Positions 45,816-54,416 of a stretch of 64,000 bases of DNA are shown here, one piece after another. The stretch comes from Silicimonas sp963779765 (GTDB lineage Bacteria; Pseudomonadota; Alphaproteobacteria; Rhodobacterales; Rhodobacteraceae). Position 1 is the first letter of the stretch. Each line of letters begins with the position of its first letter. Location: positions 558,001 through 622,000 of the forward strand of contig CAVZZP010000001.1 in assembly GCA_963779765.1 (NCBI GenBank), written 5' to 3'. Under the pieces are notes generated by a model. It saw only the letters and a program-made list of their open reading frames with translations, searched no databases and was not told the origin of the DNA. The position numbers and the translations under genes were made by a program.

Positions 45816-46646
45816 TCATACGATGAGCGTGTTCGGCAGGGCGGCGATGGCGTCGAGGTCCTCGGCGAAGCGCTGCTCCAAGAGGATGCCCGTGACCTTG
45901 TCGATGCCGAGACGCGCGGCCACGTCGGCGCGGTCGGACCGCCGCCGGAAGGCGGTGTGAAGCTCGTCGAGCGGCGGCGGCGTGCCTTCGAAGAGCATCC
46001 GGTCGAGCACGGCGACACCCGTTTCGGTCATCGCCGCCCGCGTGAGGCTGTAGAGGTCCGGCAGCGCCGACGAAGCGGACCCGAACACGCGGTCGAGCAC
46101 CTCGCGCGGGCGGGTCGCGGTGCCGCGCGGTGTCAGGACTGTCAGCGTCGCCTCGGGAACGGCTTCGACGATCTCGCGCGCAAGGTCCGCCCAGGACAGT
46201 TCGTAGAGCGTCTCCCACACGGTCCGGCGCGCGCGCGCCTCCAGCACCTCGGACCCGGCTGCCAGCAGAAAGTCAGGCAGGGGTTCGGGCATCATGATCA
46301 GGTGCGCGGCACCGACAAGGTCGCCCAGCCCGGACAACCCGGTTGCCGCGTCGGGGAAAAGCTCGCCCCGGTGCAGCGCCGTTTCAGGCGGACCGAGAAG
46401 GTTTACGGCCGACAAGAGGGCGGGACGGGGCGTTGTCGCCCGCGCGAAATCGGTGACCCGCTCGGAGGCTGACAGATGCAGATCGAGGTTACGGCGGATG
46501 AGCGGCGAGGCGATGCGGCTCGGCAGTGCCGTCAGTCCCGCCTTCGCAAGGCGCTGGCGTTGCGTTCGGATAAGCGCATTCATTGAGAGGCCGTGCGAGG
46601 ATTGCGGCCCGATCACGATGGTGAGCGATGGTGGGTCCAGGGTCAT
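45816..46646 (-). CDS. hypothetical protein in a polysaccharide gene cluster
   Basis: 276 residues, not assigned. The opening LTIVIGPQSSHGLSMNALIRTQRQRLAKAGL, followed by PSRIASPLIRRN, faintly recalls the phosphosulfate loop and following helix of sulfotransferase-like proteins (the IGxxKTGTT region), but the key Lys/Thr are missing. The rest is helical. There is no signal peptide. It overlaps the nucleotidyltransferase gene (ATGA at 46646) and lies 25 bases before the glycosyltransferase gene, so a role in modifying a surface glycan is inferred from context only. Confidence 0.6.
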   Translation of the reverse strand: MTLDPPSLTIVIGPQSSHGLSMNALIRTQRQRLAKAGLTALPSRIASPLIRRNLDLHLSASERVTDFARATTPRPALLSAVNLLGPPETALHRGELFPDAATGLSGLGDLVGAAHLIMMPEPLPDFLLAAGSEVLEARARRTVWETLYELSWADLAREIVEAVPEATLTVLTPRGTATRPREVLDRVFGSASSALPDLYSLTRAAMTETGVAVLDRMLFEGTPPPLDELHTAFRRRSDRADVAARLGIDKVTGILLEQRFAEDLDAIAALPNTLIV

Positions 46647-47794
46647 CCCCGGAAGATGTCCTCGAAATCCGAGCGCGCGGCCTCCAGATCGTCGATCCGG
46701 CCGATGTCGCGCCAGTAGTCACGCAAGGGATAGACTCCGACGCGGCCGCCCGTGTCGCGCAGTCGCGTCAGAAGCGTCGGCATGTCCAGCGGTTCGCCCT
46801 CGCGGACGTGATCCAGCGCCCGGGGCGACAGGACGTAGATACCTCCGTTCACGAAATGCCGCGCAACTGGCTTCTCCTCGATGCCTGTCATCAGGCCGTC
46901 CTCGGCCCGGACGACCCCATAGGGCACCTGCTGCTCGTACTCGCGCACGACAAGTGTGCCGTCGGCGCGCTTTTCGCGGTGGAACGCCAGAAGCTCGGAG
47001 AACTGGAGCGAGACGAGAAGATCGCCGTTCATGACGATGAAGGGTTCGTCGGGACGCTCTTTCAGCAGGGACAGCGCCCCGGCGGTGCCGAGCGCGCGGT
47101 CCTCCTCGATGTAGTCGATCGAGACGCCGAAGGCCGAACCGTCGCCGAAATGTTCCTGCACCATCTCGCGGCGGTAATTGACCGAGATCGAGATGCGCCA
47201 GAACCCCTGGTCGGCGAAGACGCCGATGATCTGTTCGAGAAGCGGCCGACCGCCCACCTCGATCATCGGCTTCGGGATCGTCTCGGTCAGCGGGCGAAGG
47301 CGCGTTCCCAGACCGCCCGCCATCAGGATGACGCGCGTGGACTTCGGCGTGACGCCGAAAAGGTCCTCGACCGTGGCCAGGTCGACGGGTCGGCCATCGG
47401 CGTCGAGGACGGGGACGTGGTGCAGCTTGCGCGCCCGGATCAGCGCGCGGGTCTCGGCGTCGGGGGCGCCCTCGGTCACGGTGGTGGGCGTGGTGTGCAT
47501 GACCTGCGATACGGGACCGTCGAGGTCGACGCCCCGCAGGATACCGCGCCGCACGTCGCCGTCCGTCACCGTGGCGACAAGGCGGCCGGTCCCGTCCACC
47601 ACCAGTGCGATCTGCCGCCGCGACCGGTCGATGGCTTCGATCGCCGCTCGGACGGTCACGTCCGGCGTGACGGTCAGGGCTGTCAGAATCCGCTCGCTCC
47701 ATGGCGCGGATACTGTCGCGGTTGCGGGGGAGATTCCAGCGCGAGTTTCCGACCGGCTTGCCGGATCGGGCTGACGCATCAGGATAGGGCGCAT
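46643..47794 (-). CDS. sugar nucleotidyltransferase fused to N-terminal CBS domains
   Basis: 383 residues. Residues 35-150 hold a CBS pair (IALVVDGTGRLVATVTDGDVRRGI; HVPVLDADGRPVDLATVEDL). The nucleotidyltransferase follows with VILMAGGLGTRLRPLTETIPKPMIEVGGRPLLE (about 155-188), the metal-binding MNGDLLV and a NGGIYVLSP segment. It should make an NDP-sugar from a sugar 1-phosphate, with the CBS pair sensing an adenine nucleotide. The ATG at 47794 gives a disordered leader; a downstream start is possible. First gene of the operon with 45816 and 43626. Confidence 0.85.
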   Translation of the reverse strand: MRPILMRQPDPASRSETRAGISPATATVSAPWSERILTALTVTPDVTVRAAIEAIDRSRRQIALVVDGTGRLVATVTDGDVRRGILRGVDLDGPVSQVMHTTPTTVTEGAPDAETRALIRARKLHHVPVLDADGRPVDLATVEDLFGVTPKSTRVILMAGGLGTRLRPLTETIPKPMIEVGGRPLLEQIIGVFADQGFWRISISVNYRREMVQEHFGDGSAFGVSIDYIEEDRALGTAGALSLLKERPDEPFIVMNGDLLVSLQFSELLAFHREKRADGTLVVREYEQQVPYGVVRAEDGLMTGIEEKPVARHFVNGGIYVLSPRALDHVREGEPLDMPTLLTRLRDTGGRVGVYPLRDYWRDIGRIDDLEAARSDFEDIFRG

Positions 47795-48092
47795 GATGTT
47801 GTCGAGCTTTTAGCCGCTGACCTGAGCGGACCTTCGTTCGCGGCGCGGCTGGCGCCTGACAGGACCGGCCGTGCGCTACGCGACTTGTCGGCCGATGGCT
47901 ATGCCTCGACAGCAAATCGCGAGGAGGTGGCGGCCACCGGGCCCGCAGGTACGGTCCACGCCGCGCAGGGGCTTAGCGGGACGCGGCCGCGCTTTATGGC
48001 GCAGCCGCCCCTTCTTCCGAGCGGTCCGCAGGATCCGGCCTGGCCGGTGCAGACCGCGATCCGTCTGGCTGTGGAAGGCCGAGGCTGACGCC
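47795..48092. other. 298-bp gap with one unproven short frame
   Basis: A plus-strand frame ends at 48088 and reads sensibly for about 90 codons (AADLSGPSFAARLAPDRTG..., ending AIRLAVEGRG) with coding-like third-position GC. It lacks an ATG and only weak TTG (47885) or GTG (47927) starts are available. It runs antisense into the downstream FKBP gene. I do not call it a gene. Confidence 0.3.
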
Positions 48093-48522
48093 TCAGACGA
48101 TCTCGACCAGTTCGATCTGGAAGGTCAGGTCCTTGCCCGCGAGCGGGATGGTTGGCGTCGAGAACGACGACCTCGTCGGTCACCTCGGTCACGACGACCT
48201 GCACAGGCTGACCCGAGGGGGTCTCGAGCTGGAGGCGGGTGCCGATGTCGAGCGGCACGTCGGAGGGCACCTTCTCGCGCGGGAAGTTCTGGCGGCCATT
48301 CGGGTCGTGCGGGCCATAGGCCTGCTCGGCCGGAATTTCGACCGTCTTCTGCTCGCCGACTTCCATGCCGGCAACGGCATCGTCAAAGCCGGGAATCACC
48401 TGGCCGGTGCCGAGCGTGAACTGGAGCGGATCCCGCCCCTGCGAGGAATCGAAGGGCGCGCCGTCGTCGAGCGTGCCGGTATAGTGGATGCGGACCGTGT
48501 CGCCGGTCTTGGCTTCTTGCAT
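48093..48522 (-). pseudogene. FKBP/SlyD-type peptidyl-prolyl isomerase, frameshifted (+1)
   Basis: From the ATG at 48522: GDTVRIHYTGTLDDGAPFDSS and PLQFTLGTGQVIPGFDDAVAGMEVGEQ are the FKBP active-site strands, and IPAEQAYGPHDPN begins the inserted flap of SlyD-type enzymes. The frame breaks at a CCC run near 48150. One C fewer restores DANHPLAGKDLTFQIELVEIV and a stop at 48093. Length is 430 bases, one over a multiple of three. The product (about 142 residues) speeds prolyl isomerisation and often acts as a chaperone. It is divergent from the dehalogenase gene, 181 bases away, where I see only its ribosome binding region. Confidence 0.88.
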
Positions 48523-48703
48523 GTCGTGTCTCTCTGTGTCTGGGATTGGTGGACGGGCGCACATCGGGGCGCGCCCTCGGTTGATGCCCGAATCCAACAT
48601 GGATGAGGCCGTGTGTAAACCCCCGGGGCCCTCGCGGGCCCGTGCGCGCGGGGTTCCGCCGGAACGCGGGGCGTGCCACTGTCGGCACTGAAGGAGGTCG
48701 TCC

Positions 48704-49390
48704 ATGCCCATAACCACCTGCGTCTTCGACGCTTACGGAACGCTGTTCGACGTCGCCGCCGCCGCCCGGATAGCGGCGGAGGAGCCGGATGGCGCGCGTC
48801 TGGCGAAGGTCTGGCCCAAGCTGGCGGCCGATTGGCGGACGAAGCAGTTGCAGTACACCTGGCTGCGGGCGGTCATGGGTCAGCACGCGGATTTCTGGCA
48901 GGTCACGCAGGACGGGCTTGACTGGGCGATGGAGGCGTCGGGGCTGGACGACGCCGAGATGCGCGAGAGGCTTCTGGCGCTCTACTGGGAGCTTCCGGCC
49001 TATCCCGAGGTGCCCGCGATGCTGGCGGAGTTGAAGCAGCGCGGGTTCGCGACGGCGATCCTGTCGAACGGCTCGCCCGAGATGCTGGCGGGAGCGGTGG
49101 ACCACGCGGGTGTGGGAGAGTTTCTCGACGCCGTGCTGTCGGTCGAAGAGGTCGGCGTCTTCAAGCCCGCCCGCGCCGTCTACGACCTTGTGGGCGAACG
49201 GATGAAGACGATGCCGGGCGACGTGCTCTTCGTGTCCTCGAACGGCTGGGACGCGGCGGCGGCGGCTGGATACGGCTTCCGCACGGGCTGGGTGAACCGG
49301 GCGGGCGATCCCGTCGACAGGCTGCCCGCGCGGCCGGAGCGGATCCTGTCGGACCTGACCGGCATTCCCGACCTGGCAGGGTCGCTCTGA
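48704..49390 (+). CDS. haloacid dehalogenase type II (HAD superfamily)
   Basis: 228 residues. The nucleophile is D9 in CVFDAYGTLFD, followed by Arg in WRTKQLQYTWLRAVMG, ILSNGSPEML (Ser/Asn), Lys in GVFKPARAVYDL and SSNGWDAAAAAGYGFRTGWVNR. This full set matches L-2-haloacid dehalogenases, which turn L-2-haloacids into D-2-hydroxy acids. Specificity within the family is not certain. A GGAGG site precedes the ATG. Its stop overlaps the next gene (TGATG), beginning a long plus-strand run. Confidence 0.88.
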   Translation: MPITTCVFDAYGTLFDVAAAARIAAEEPDGARLAKVWPKLAADWRTKQLQYTWLRAVMGQHADFWQVTQDGLDWAMEASGLDDAEMRERLLALYWELPAYPEVPAMLAELKQRGFATAILSNGSPEMLAGAVDHAGVGEFLDAVLSVEEVGVFKPARAVYDLVGERMKTMPGDVLFVSSNGWDAAAAAGYGFRTGWVNRAGDPVDRLPARPERILSDLTGIPDLAGSL

Positions 49391-50211
49391 TGGCGAGCTT
49401 CACGGCGCCCGACGGCGCGAAGATCGCTTACGACGACGAGGGTGACGGAGTCCCGCTTCTCGCCCTTTCCGGACTGACGCGGAACGCGACCGACTTCGAC
49501 TACCTCGCGCCGCACCTCGACGGCGTGCGCCTGATCCGCATGGATTATCGCGGGCGGGGCCGGTCAGAGTGGACGGGGGCCGCGACCTATACCATCGCCA
49601 CCGAAGCCGGGGATGCGATCGCCCTTCTGGACCACCTGGGGCTGGAGAAGGCAGCGATTCTCGGCACCTCGCGGGGTGGACTGATCGCGCTGGTGCTGGC
49701 GGCCATAGCGCGCGACCGGCTGATGGGCGTGGCCTTCGTCGACATCGGCCCCGAGATCGCGCCCGACGGCCTAGAGGTCATCAAGGGCTATGTCGGCCGC
49801 AACCCCTCGCAAAAGACCCACGCCGAAGCGGCCGCGATGCGGGCAAGCCTGATGGCCGGGTTCGAAGGCGTGCCAGAGAGCCGATGGCTGGAGGAAGTGC
49901 GCAAGCACTATCACGAGACGCCGGAGGGTCTGAGGATCAACTACGACCCTACCCTCCGCGATGCCCTTCTTGCTCCGCAGGAAGGTCCGACGCCGGATCT
50001 CTGGCCGCTTTACGACGCGCTGGCGGGCCTTCCGGTGGCGCTGATCCGTGGAGCGAACTCGGACCTTCTGTCCGTCGAGACGGCAGACGAAATGCAGAGG
50101 CGTCGGCCGGACCTGATCCGGGCTGATGTACCGGGACGGGGTCACGTGCCCTTCCTCGACGAACCCGAAGCGGTGGACGCGATCAGGACATGGATCGGAC
50201 GACTGGAATGA
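49390..50211 (+). CDS. alpha/beta fold hydrolase
   Basis: 273 residues. The oxyanion region is LALSGLTRNATDF, the nucleophile is Ser in LGTSRGGLIA (in place of the usual GxSxG, here GTSRG), the acid is in IRGANSDLL and the His in GRGHVPFLDEP. The substrate is unknown. It overlaps the dehalogenase upstream (TGATG) and the dehydratase downstream (ATGA), so the three should be translated together. Confidence 0.85.
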   Translation: MASFTAPDGAKIAYDDEGDGVPLLALSGLTRNATDFDYLAPHLDGVRLIRMDYRGRGRSEWTGAATYTIATEAGDAIALLDHLGLEKAAILGTSRGGLIALVLAAIARDRLMGVAFVDIGPEIAPDGLEVIKGYVGRNPSQKTHAEAAAMRASLMAGFEGVPESRWLEEVRKHYHETPEGLRINYDPTLRDALLAPQEGPTPDLWPLYDALAGLPVALIRGANSDLLSVETADEMQRRRPDLIRADVPGRGHVPFLDEPEAVDAIRTWIGRLE

Positions 50212-51179
50212 CGACGATAGACGACATCGAGGCTGCGGCGAGGCGGCTTGAAGGTCATGCCGTGAGGACGCCCCTCCTCAATGCGCCGCTCCTCGACGCG
50301 CTGGCAGGGCGGCGGGTCTTCGTGAAGGCCGAGTGCCTTCAAAAGACCGGGTCGTTCAAGTATCGCGGGGCGCGTGCGGCGGTGTCGTCGCTGGACGACG
50401 CGACGCGGGCGCGGGGCGTTCTGGCCTTCTCGTCGGGCAATCACGCGCAGGGTGTCGCCCTCGCCGCTCAGGAGATGGGCGTGCCGGCGGTCATCGTCAT
50501 GCCATCCGACGCACCTGACCTGAAGATCGCCAACACCCGCGCCTATGGCGCCGAGGTCGTGCTCTACGACCGGGCTCGCGAGGACCGAGACGCCATCGGC
50601 GAGGCGCTGGCCGAAGAGCGCGGGCTGACGCTGATCCGACCCTTCGACGACGCGCGCGTGATCGCCGGACAGGGCACCTGCGGGCTGGAAATCGCCGAGC
50701 AGGCGGCGGAGGCCGGGATCGGCGCTGCGGACGTTTTCGTGTGCTGCGGTGGCGGCGGGCTGACCTCGGGCATCGCACTTGCGCTCGAGGCGCGGGCGCC
50801 GCGTCTTCGCGTGCGGCCCGTCGAGCCCGAGGGCTTCGACGACGTGGCGCGCTCGATGGCGTCGGGGCGGATCGAGAAGAACGACCGCGCCACGGGGTCG
50901 ATCTGCGACGCCATCCTGACGCCCGCGCCGGGCAAGCTGACCTTTCCGGTGATGGCGCGGCTGTGCGGACCAGCGGTCGCCGTATCGGATGACGAGGCGC
51001 TTCGCGCGATTGCGGCGGCGCTCGTCCGGCTGAAGATCGCGCTCGAACCCGGCGGCGCGGTGGCTCTCGCCGCGGCCCTGTTCCGCGCCGAAGGCGACGG
51101 CGACGTGATCGCGCTCGCGTCGGGCGGCAACGCGGATCCGGCGATGCTGGCGCGCGCGGTGCAGAGGGGTTTTGATTGA
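50208..51179 (+). CDS. threonine/serine dehydratase (PLP, fold II)
   Basis: 323 residues. The PLP Lys is in KTGSFKYRGARAAV, the substrate loop is SSGNHAQGVALAA, the phosphate-binding glycine loop is CCGGGGLTSG, and LASGGNADP lies near the end. It deaminates L-threonine or L-serine to a 2-keto acid and ammonia. It lacks a C-terminal ACT regulatory domain, so it is the catabolic or racemase-like type rather than IlvA. A serine racemase activity is possible. Confidence 0.88.
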   Translation: MTTIDDIEAAARRLEGHAVRTPLLNAPLLDALAGRRVFVKAECLQKTGSFKYRGARAAVSSLDDATRARGVLAFSSGNHAQGVALAAQEMGVPAVIVMPSDAPDLKIANTRAYGAEVVLYDRAREDRDAIGEALAEERGLTLIRPFDDARVIAGQGTCGLEIAEQAAEAGIGAADVFVCCGGGGLTSGIALALEARAPRLRVRPVEPEGFDDVARSMASGRIEKNDRATGSICDAILTPAPGKLTFPVMARLCGPAVAVSDDEALRAIAAALVRLKIALEPGGAVALAAALFRAEGDGDVIALASGGNADPAMLARAVQRGFD

Positions 51180-51185
51180 CGCTGA

Positions 51186-51201
51186 CAACCAGTATAGGTT
51201 G
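51186..51201 (+). promoter_or_regulatory. CAACC-N6-GGTTG inverted repeat upstream of pcaD
   Basis: A 5-bp inverted repeat with a six-base spacer, 23 bases before the pcaD start. The LysR-type regulator PcaQ is reported to bind ATAACC-N4-GGTTAA in Sinorhizobium; this site keeps the AACC/GGTT arms but has a longer spacer. No pcaQ gene lies in the window. Confidence 0.35.
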
Positions 51202-51224
51202 AAGTGGTCAAGGGAGGACAGGCG

Positions 51225-52013
51225 ATGCAGATCGCGCAGCTCGACGGCGTCGACATCCATTACCGCGAAGACGGCAAGCGCGATGGCGCGCCCGTCGTGT
51301 TTCTCAATTCGCTCGGCACCGACCTGCGGCTTTGGGACGACGTGCTGCCGCACCTGCCTGCGGGCCTCCGCCTGATCCGCTGCGACAAGCGCGGCCACGG
51401 GCTGTCGTCCTGCCCGCCCGCCCCTTACTCGATGGGCTCCCTCGTCACGGACGTCGAGCGGCTGCTCGACCGTCTGGAGGTCCGCGAGGCGGTCGTCGTC
51501 GGCTGTTCCATCGGCGGAATGATCGCGCAGGGGCTGGCGGTGAAGCGGCTGGACCAGGTCCGCGCCATCGTCCTGTCGAACACCGCCGCCAGGATCGGTA
51601 CGGCCCAGATGTGGGACGACCGGATCGCCGCCGTTCGCGCGGGCGGGATCGAGGCGCTGGCCGACACCATCATGGAGCGCTGGTTCTCGGCCGCCTTCCG
51701 CGCCACTCCCGAGTTGGCCGCCTGGCGCAACATGCTCGTTCGCCAGCCGGCCGAGGGATATGTCGGCTGCTCGGCCGCGATCTCGGGTACGGACTTCTTC
51801 ACGCCGACCTCAGGTCTGACCCTGCCGACGCTCGCCATCGCGGGCAGCGAGGACGGCTCGACCCCGCCCGACCTCGTGCGCGAGACGGCGGGCCTCATCA
51901 AGGGCAGCCGCTTCGAGCTGATGCGCGGGGCGGGACATCTGCCGATGGTCGAGAAGCCCGAGGCCTATGCCGCGCTTCTGACGACTTTCCTGAAGGACAT
52001 CGGCCATGTCTGA
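51225..52013 (+). CDS. pcaD: 3-oxoadipate enol-lactonase
   Basis: 262 residues. The hydrolase triad is in VVGCSIGGMIAQG (Ser), AGSEDGSTPP (Asp) and GAGHLPMVEKP (His); the opening VVFLNSLGTDLRLWDDVLPHL is characteristic of PcaD. It hydrolyses 3-oxoadipate enol-lactone in the protocatechuate branch. An AGGGAGG site precedes the ATG. Its end overlaps pcaC by 8 bases. Confidence 0.93.
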   Translation: MQIAQLDGVDIHYREDGKRDGAPVVFLNSLGTDLRLWDDVLPHLPAGLRLIRCDKRGHGLSSCPPAPYSMGSLVTDVERLLDRLEVREAVVVGCSIGGMIAQGLAVKRLDQVRAIVLSNTAARIGTAQMWDDRIAAVRAGGIEALADTIMERWFSAAFRATPELAAWRNMLVRQPAEGYVGCSAAISGTDFFTPTSGLTLPTLAIAGSEDGSTPPDLVRETAGLIKGSRFELMRGAGHLPMVEKPEAYAALLTTFLKDIGHV

Positions 52014-52386
52014 GCGCCACGACAAGGGCATGGAGATCCGCCGCCGCGTGCTTGGCGACGCGCATGTCGACCGGGCCGAGGCAGCGAAGACGGCCTTCGA
52101 CGCGCCCTTTCAGGAGATGATCACCGAAGGCGCCTGGGGCACGGTCTGGGCGCGCGATACGATCCCGCTGCGCGAACGCTCGATGCTGACCATCGCGCTT
52201 CTGGCGGCGACGGGAAACTTCGAGGAGATCCCGATGCACATCCGCGCCACCCGCAATACCGGCGCCAGCGAGGCCGACGTGATCGAGGCGCTTCTGCACG
52301 TCGCGGTCTATGCCGGCGTGCCGAAGGCGAACCACGCCATCAAGCTGGCCAAGGCCACGTTCAAGGAAATGGAGGACGACGCATGA
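52006..52386 (+). CDS. pcaC: 4-carboxymuconolactone decarboxylase
   Basis: 126 residues of the AhpD-like fold, usual length. Characteristic stretches are GMEIRRRVLGDAHVDRA, ARDTIPLRERSMLTIALLAA and EIPMHIRATRNTGASEADVIEALLHVAVYAGVP. It decarboxylates 4-carboxymuconolactone to the enol-lactone that PcaD uses. It overlaps both pcaD and pcaH. Confidence 0.95.
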   Translation: MSERHDKGMEIRRRVLGDAHVDRAEAAKTAFDAPFQEMITEGAWGTVWARDTIPLRERSMLTIALLAATGNFEEIPMHIRATRNTGASEADVIEALLHVAVYAGVPKANHAIKLAKATFKEMEDDA

Positions 52387-53106
52387 GCGGCACCCTGATC
52401 CCGCGCGACCGGACCGCGCATCCCGAGCCCTACGATCCGGGCTACAAGACATCGGTCGTCCGCTCGCCGCGCTACGCGCTTCTGTCGCTCGACGCGACGG
52501 TGACCGAGAACACCGGGCCTACCTTCGGACATGACCTGATCGGGCCGCTCGACAACAACCTCATCCTGAACTTCACACAAGGTAAGGCCCCCGCCGTAGG
52601 CGAGCGCATCCGGATGCACGGCCGCGTCATCGACGAGACTGGACGCGCCGTCCCCAACACGCTGGTCGAGATCTGGCAGGCCAACGCGGGCGGGCGCTAC
52701 CGGCACATCCGGGACACCTACTTCGCGCCGCTCGATCCCAACTTCGGCGGCTGCGGACGGACCCTGACGGATGACGACGGCTACTATGAATTCCTGACCA
52801 TCCGGCCCGGCGCCTATCCCTGGCCCAACCGGGGCAACGACTGGCGGCCCGATGCACATCCACGTCTCGGTCTTCGGCTCGGGCTTCGGGCAGCGGCTGA
52901 TCACACAGATGTACTTCCAGGGCGACCCGCTGATCGACCTCTGCCCCATCGCGCACACGGTCAAGGACCGGGGTCAGCTCGACAGCCTCGTGGCGCCGCT
53001 CGACATGGCCGGATCGCGGCCGATGGACTACCTCGCCTACAAGTTCGACATCGTGCTGCGGGGACGCCGCCAGACGATGTTCGAGAACAAGCCGGAGGGA
53101 ATGTGA
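52383..53106 (+). pseudogene. pcaH: protocatechuate 3,4-dioxygenase beta subunit, frameshifted (+1)
   Basis: The first 156 residues are in frame from the ATG at 52383 (RVIDETGRAVPNTLVEIWQANAGGRYRH; one iron Tyr lies here and one in DDDGYYEF). At a CCC run near 52850 the frame shifts. The rest continues as PMHIHVSVFGSGFGQRL, with the two iron-binding His, to a stop at 53106. Length is one over a multiple of three. PcaGH opens the ring of protocatechuate between the hydroxyl groups. The upstream overlap with pcaC and the one-base gap to pcaG are kept. Confidence 0.92.
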
Positions 53107-53107
53107 C

Positions 53108-53692
53108 ATGCCCCAACCCCTGACCCGTCACCGCGAAACCGCCAGCCAGACCGGCGGACCCTATGTCCACATCGGCTGCATCCCCACCTTCGCCGGCCTC
53201 GCAGGCGTCTATCCCGAGGATCTGGGCCTCCGCGCCATCGAGGACGGCGCAAAGGGTAATGTGATCGAGATCACCGGCGAAGTCTTCGACGGCACCGGCT
53301 GGGCGCTGCGCGACGCGATGATCGAAAGCTGGCAGGCCGACGCCGAGGGCCGCTATCCGGGACAGGAGGGCGCCGACCCCAAAGTCAACGGCTTCTGCCG
53401 TTTCGCCGCCGACAAGGACAGCGGGCTGTTCACCCTGCGGACGGTCAAGCCGGGGCGTGCAGGCGGACAGGCGCCTCACATCGCGCTCTGGATCGCGGCG
53501 CGGGGCATCAACGTGGGCCTTCAGACGCGGATTTATTTCGACGACGAGGACAACGCGGGCGACCCGGTCCTGTCGCGCATCGAGCAGAGGAACCGCGCCG
53601 CCACGCTGATCGCGAAGAAGGACGGCGACGGCCGATACCGCTTCGACATCCGGCTTCAGGGTGAGGGCGAGACCGTCTTCCTCGACATGTAG
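53108..53692 (+). CDS. pcaG: protocatechuate 3,4-dioxygenase alpha subunit
   Basis: A 194-residue beta-sandwich subunit that pairs with PcaH. The segments QTGGPYVHIG, GEVFDGTGWALRDAMIESWQADAEGRYPG and AGGQAPHIALWIAARGINVGLQTRIYFDDE are typical; the alpha chain contributes to the substrate pocket but not the iron site. The gene is intact and starts one base after pcaH ends. Confidence 0.95.
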   Translation: MPQPLTRHRETASQTGGPYVHIGCIPTFAGLAGVYPEDLGLRAIEDGAKGNVIEITGEVFDGTGWALRDAMIESWQADAEGRYPGQEGADPKVNGFCRFAADKDSGLFTLRTVKPGRAGGQAPHIALWIAARGINVGLQTRIYFDDEDNAGDPVLSRIEQRNRAATLIAKKDGDGRYRFDIRLQGEGETVFLDM

Positions 53693-53693
53693 A

Positions 53694-54398
53694 ATGGCGC
53701 GCTTCCTTCTGATCCACGGCGCGATGCACGGGGCGTGGTGCTGGCACAAGGTGGTGCCGCGCCTCGACGCACTGGGTCACGAGGCCGTGGCGATCGACCT
53801 GCCGTCACACGGCGACGACCCCGCCGCGCCCGAGGGCGTCACCATCCGCGACTACGTCGCGCGGGCGGTTGCGCATATGGAGGCCGACACGATCCTCGTC
53901 GGTCACTCCCTCGGCGGGCTGACGATCACGCTGGCCGCGGCGGAACGGCCCGATCTGACACGGGCGCTCGTCTATCTCTGCGCCTTCGTGCCACCGCCCG
54001 GCGTGGCGGCCTCGTCATACCGCCGCAACGCGGTGACGGACGAGCTTGTCGCGGCGCAGGAGGGACATCGCGACCGGGGCGTGACGACGCCCGTGCTCGA
54101 CCGGGCGGGTCCCGTGTTCTATTCGGACTGCTCGGAGGAAGACGTGGCCTACGCCCTGCCGCGCCTGTCGCCGCAGCCGGTGGCGATCATGCAGGAGGTT
54201 CTGGACTTCGACCTGCCGGACGTCCCGCGGCACTACATCCGCTGCCTGAACGACCGGACGGTGAAGCCGTCCTACCAGCGCGCCGTCACCGAGGGCTGGC
54301 CCGAGGGCACTGTCCACGACATGCGGACCGGGCATTCGCCGTTCTTTTCCGACCCCGATGGCCTTGTGCGCATCCTCGATGCTATTGCGGATAGATGA
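53694..54398 (+). CDS. alpha/beta hydrolase inserted between pcaG and pcaB
   Basis: 234 residues from the ATG at 53694, one base after the pcaG stop. It begins RFLLIHGAMHGAWCWHKVVPRL, has the nucleophile in LVGHSLGGLTITLAA and the His in TGHSPFFSDPD. It resembles the plant-type hydroxynitrile-lyase/methyl-salicylate-esterase group. Its place inside the pca operon suggests that it hydrolyses an ester of an aromatic acid to feed the pathway, but that is inference. Confidence 0.83.
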   Translation: MARFLLIHGAMHGAWCWHKVVPRLDALGHEAVAIDLPSHGDDPAAPEGVTIRDYVARAVAHMEADTILVGHSLGGLTITLAAAERPDLTRALVYLCAFVPPPGVAASSYRRNAVTDELVAAQEGHRDRGVTTPVLDRAGPVFYSDCSEEDVAYALPRLSPQPVAIMQEVLDFDLPDVPRHYIRCLNDRTVKPSYQRAVTEGWPEGTVHDMRTGHSPFFSDPDGLVRILDAIADR

Positions 54399-54416
54399 CG
54401 CAAGACTGGAGCGACC

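Noticed and set aside
46628..48088. 486-codon plus-strand frame
   Set aside because: It is the mirror of the nucleotidyltransferase gene, which has clear motifs. Only its last 90 codons are not antisense to that gene, and they lack a good start.
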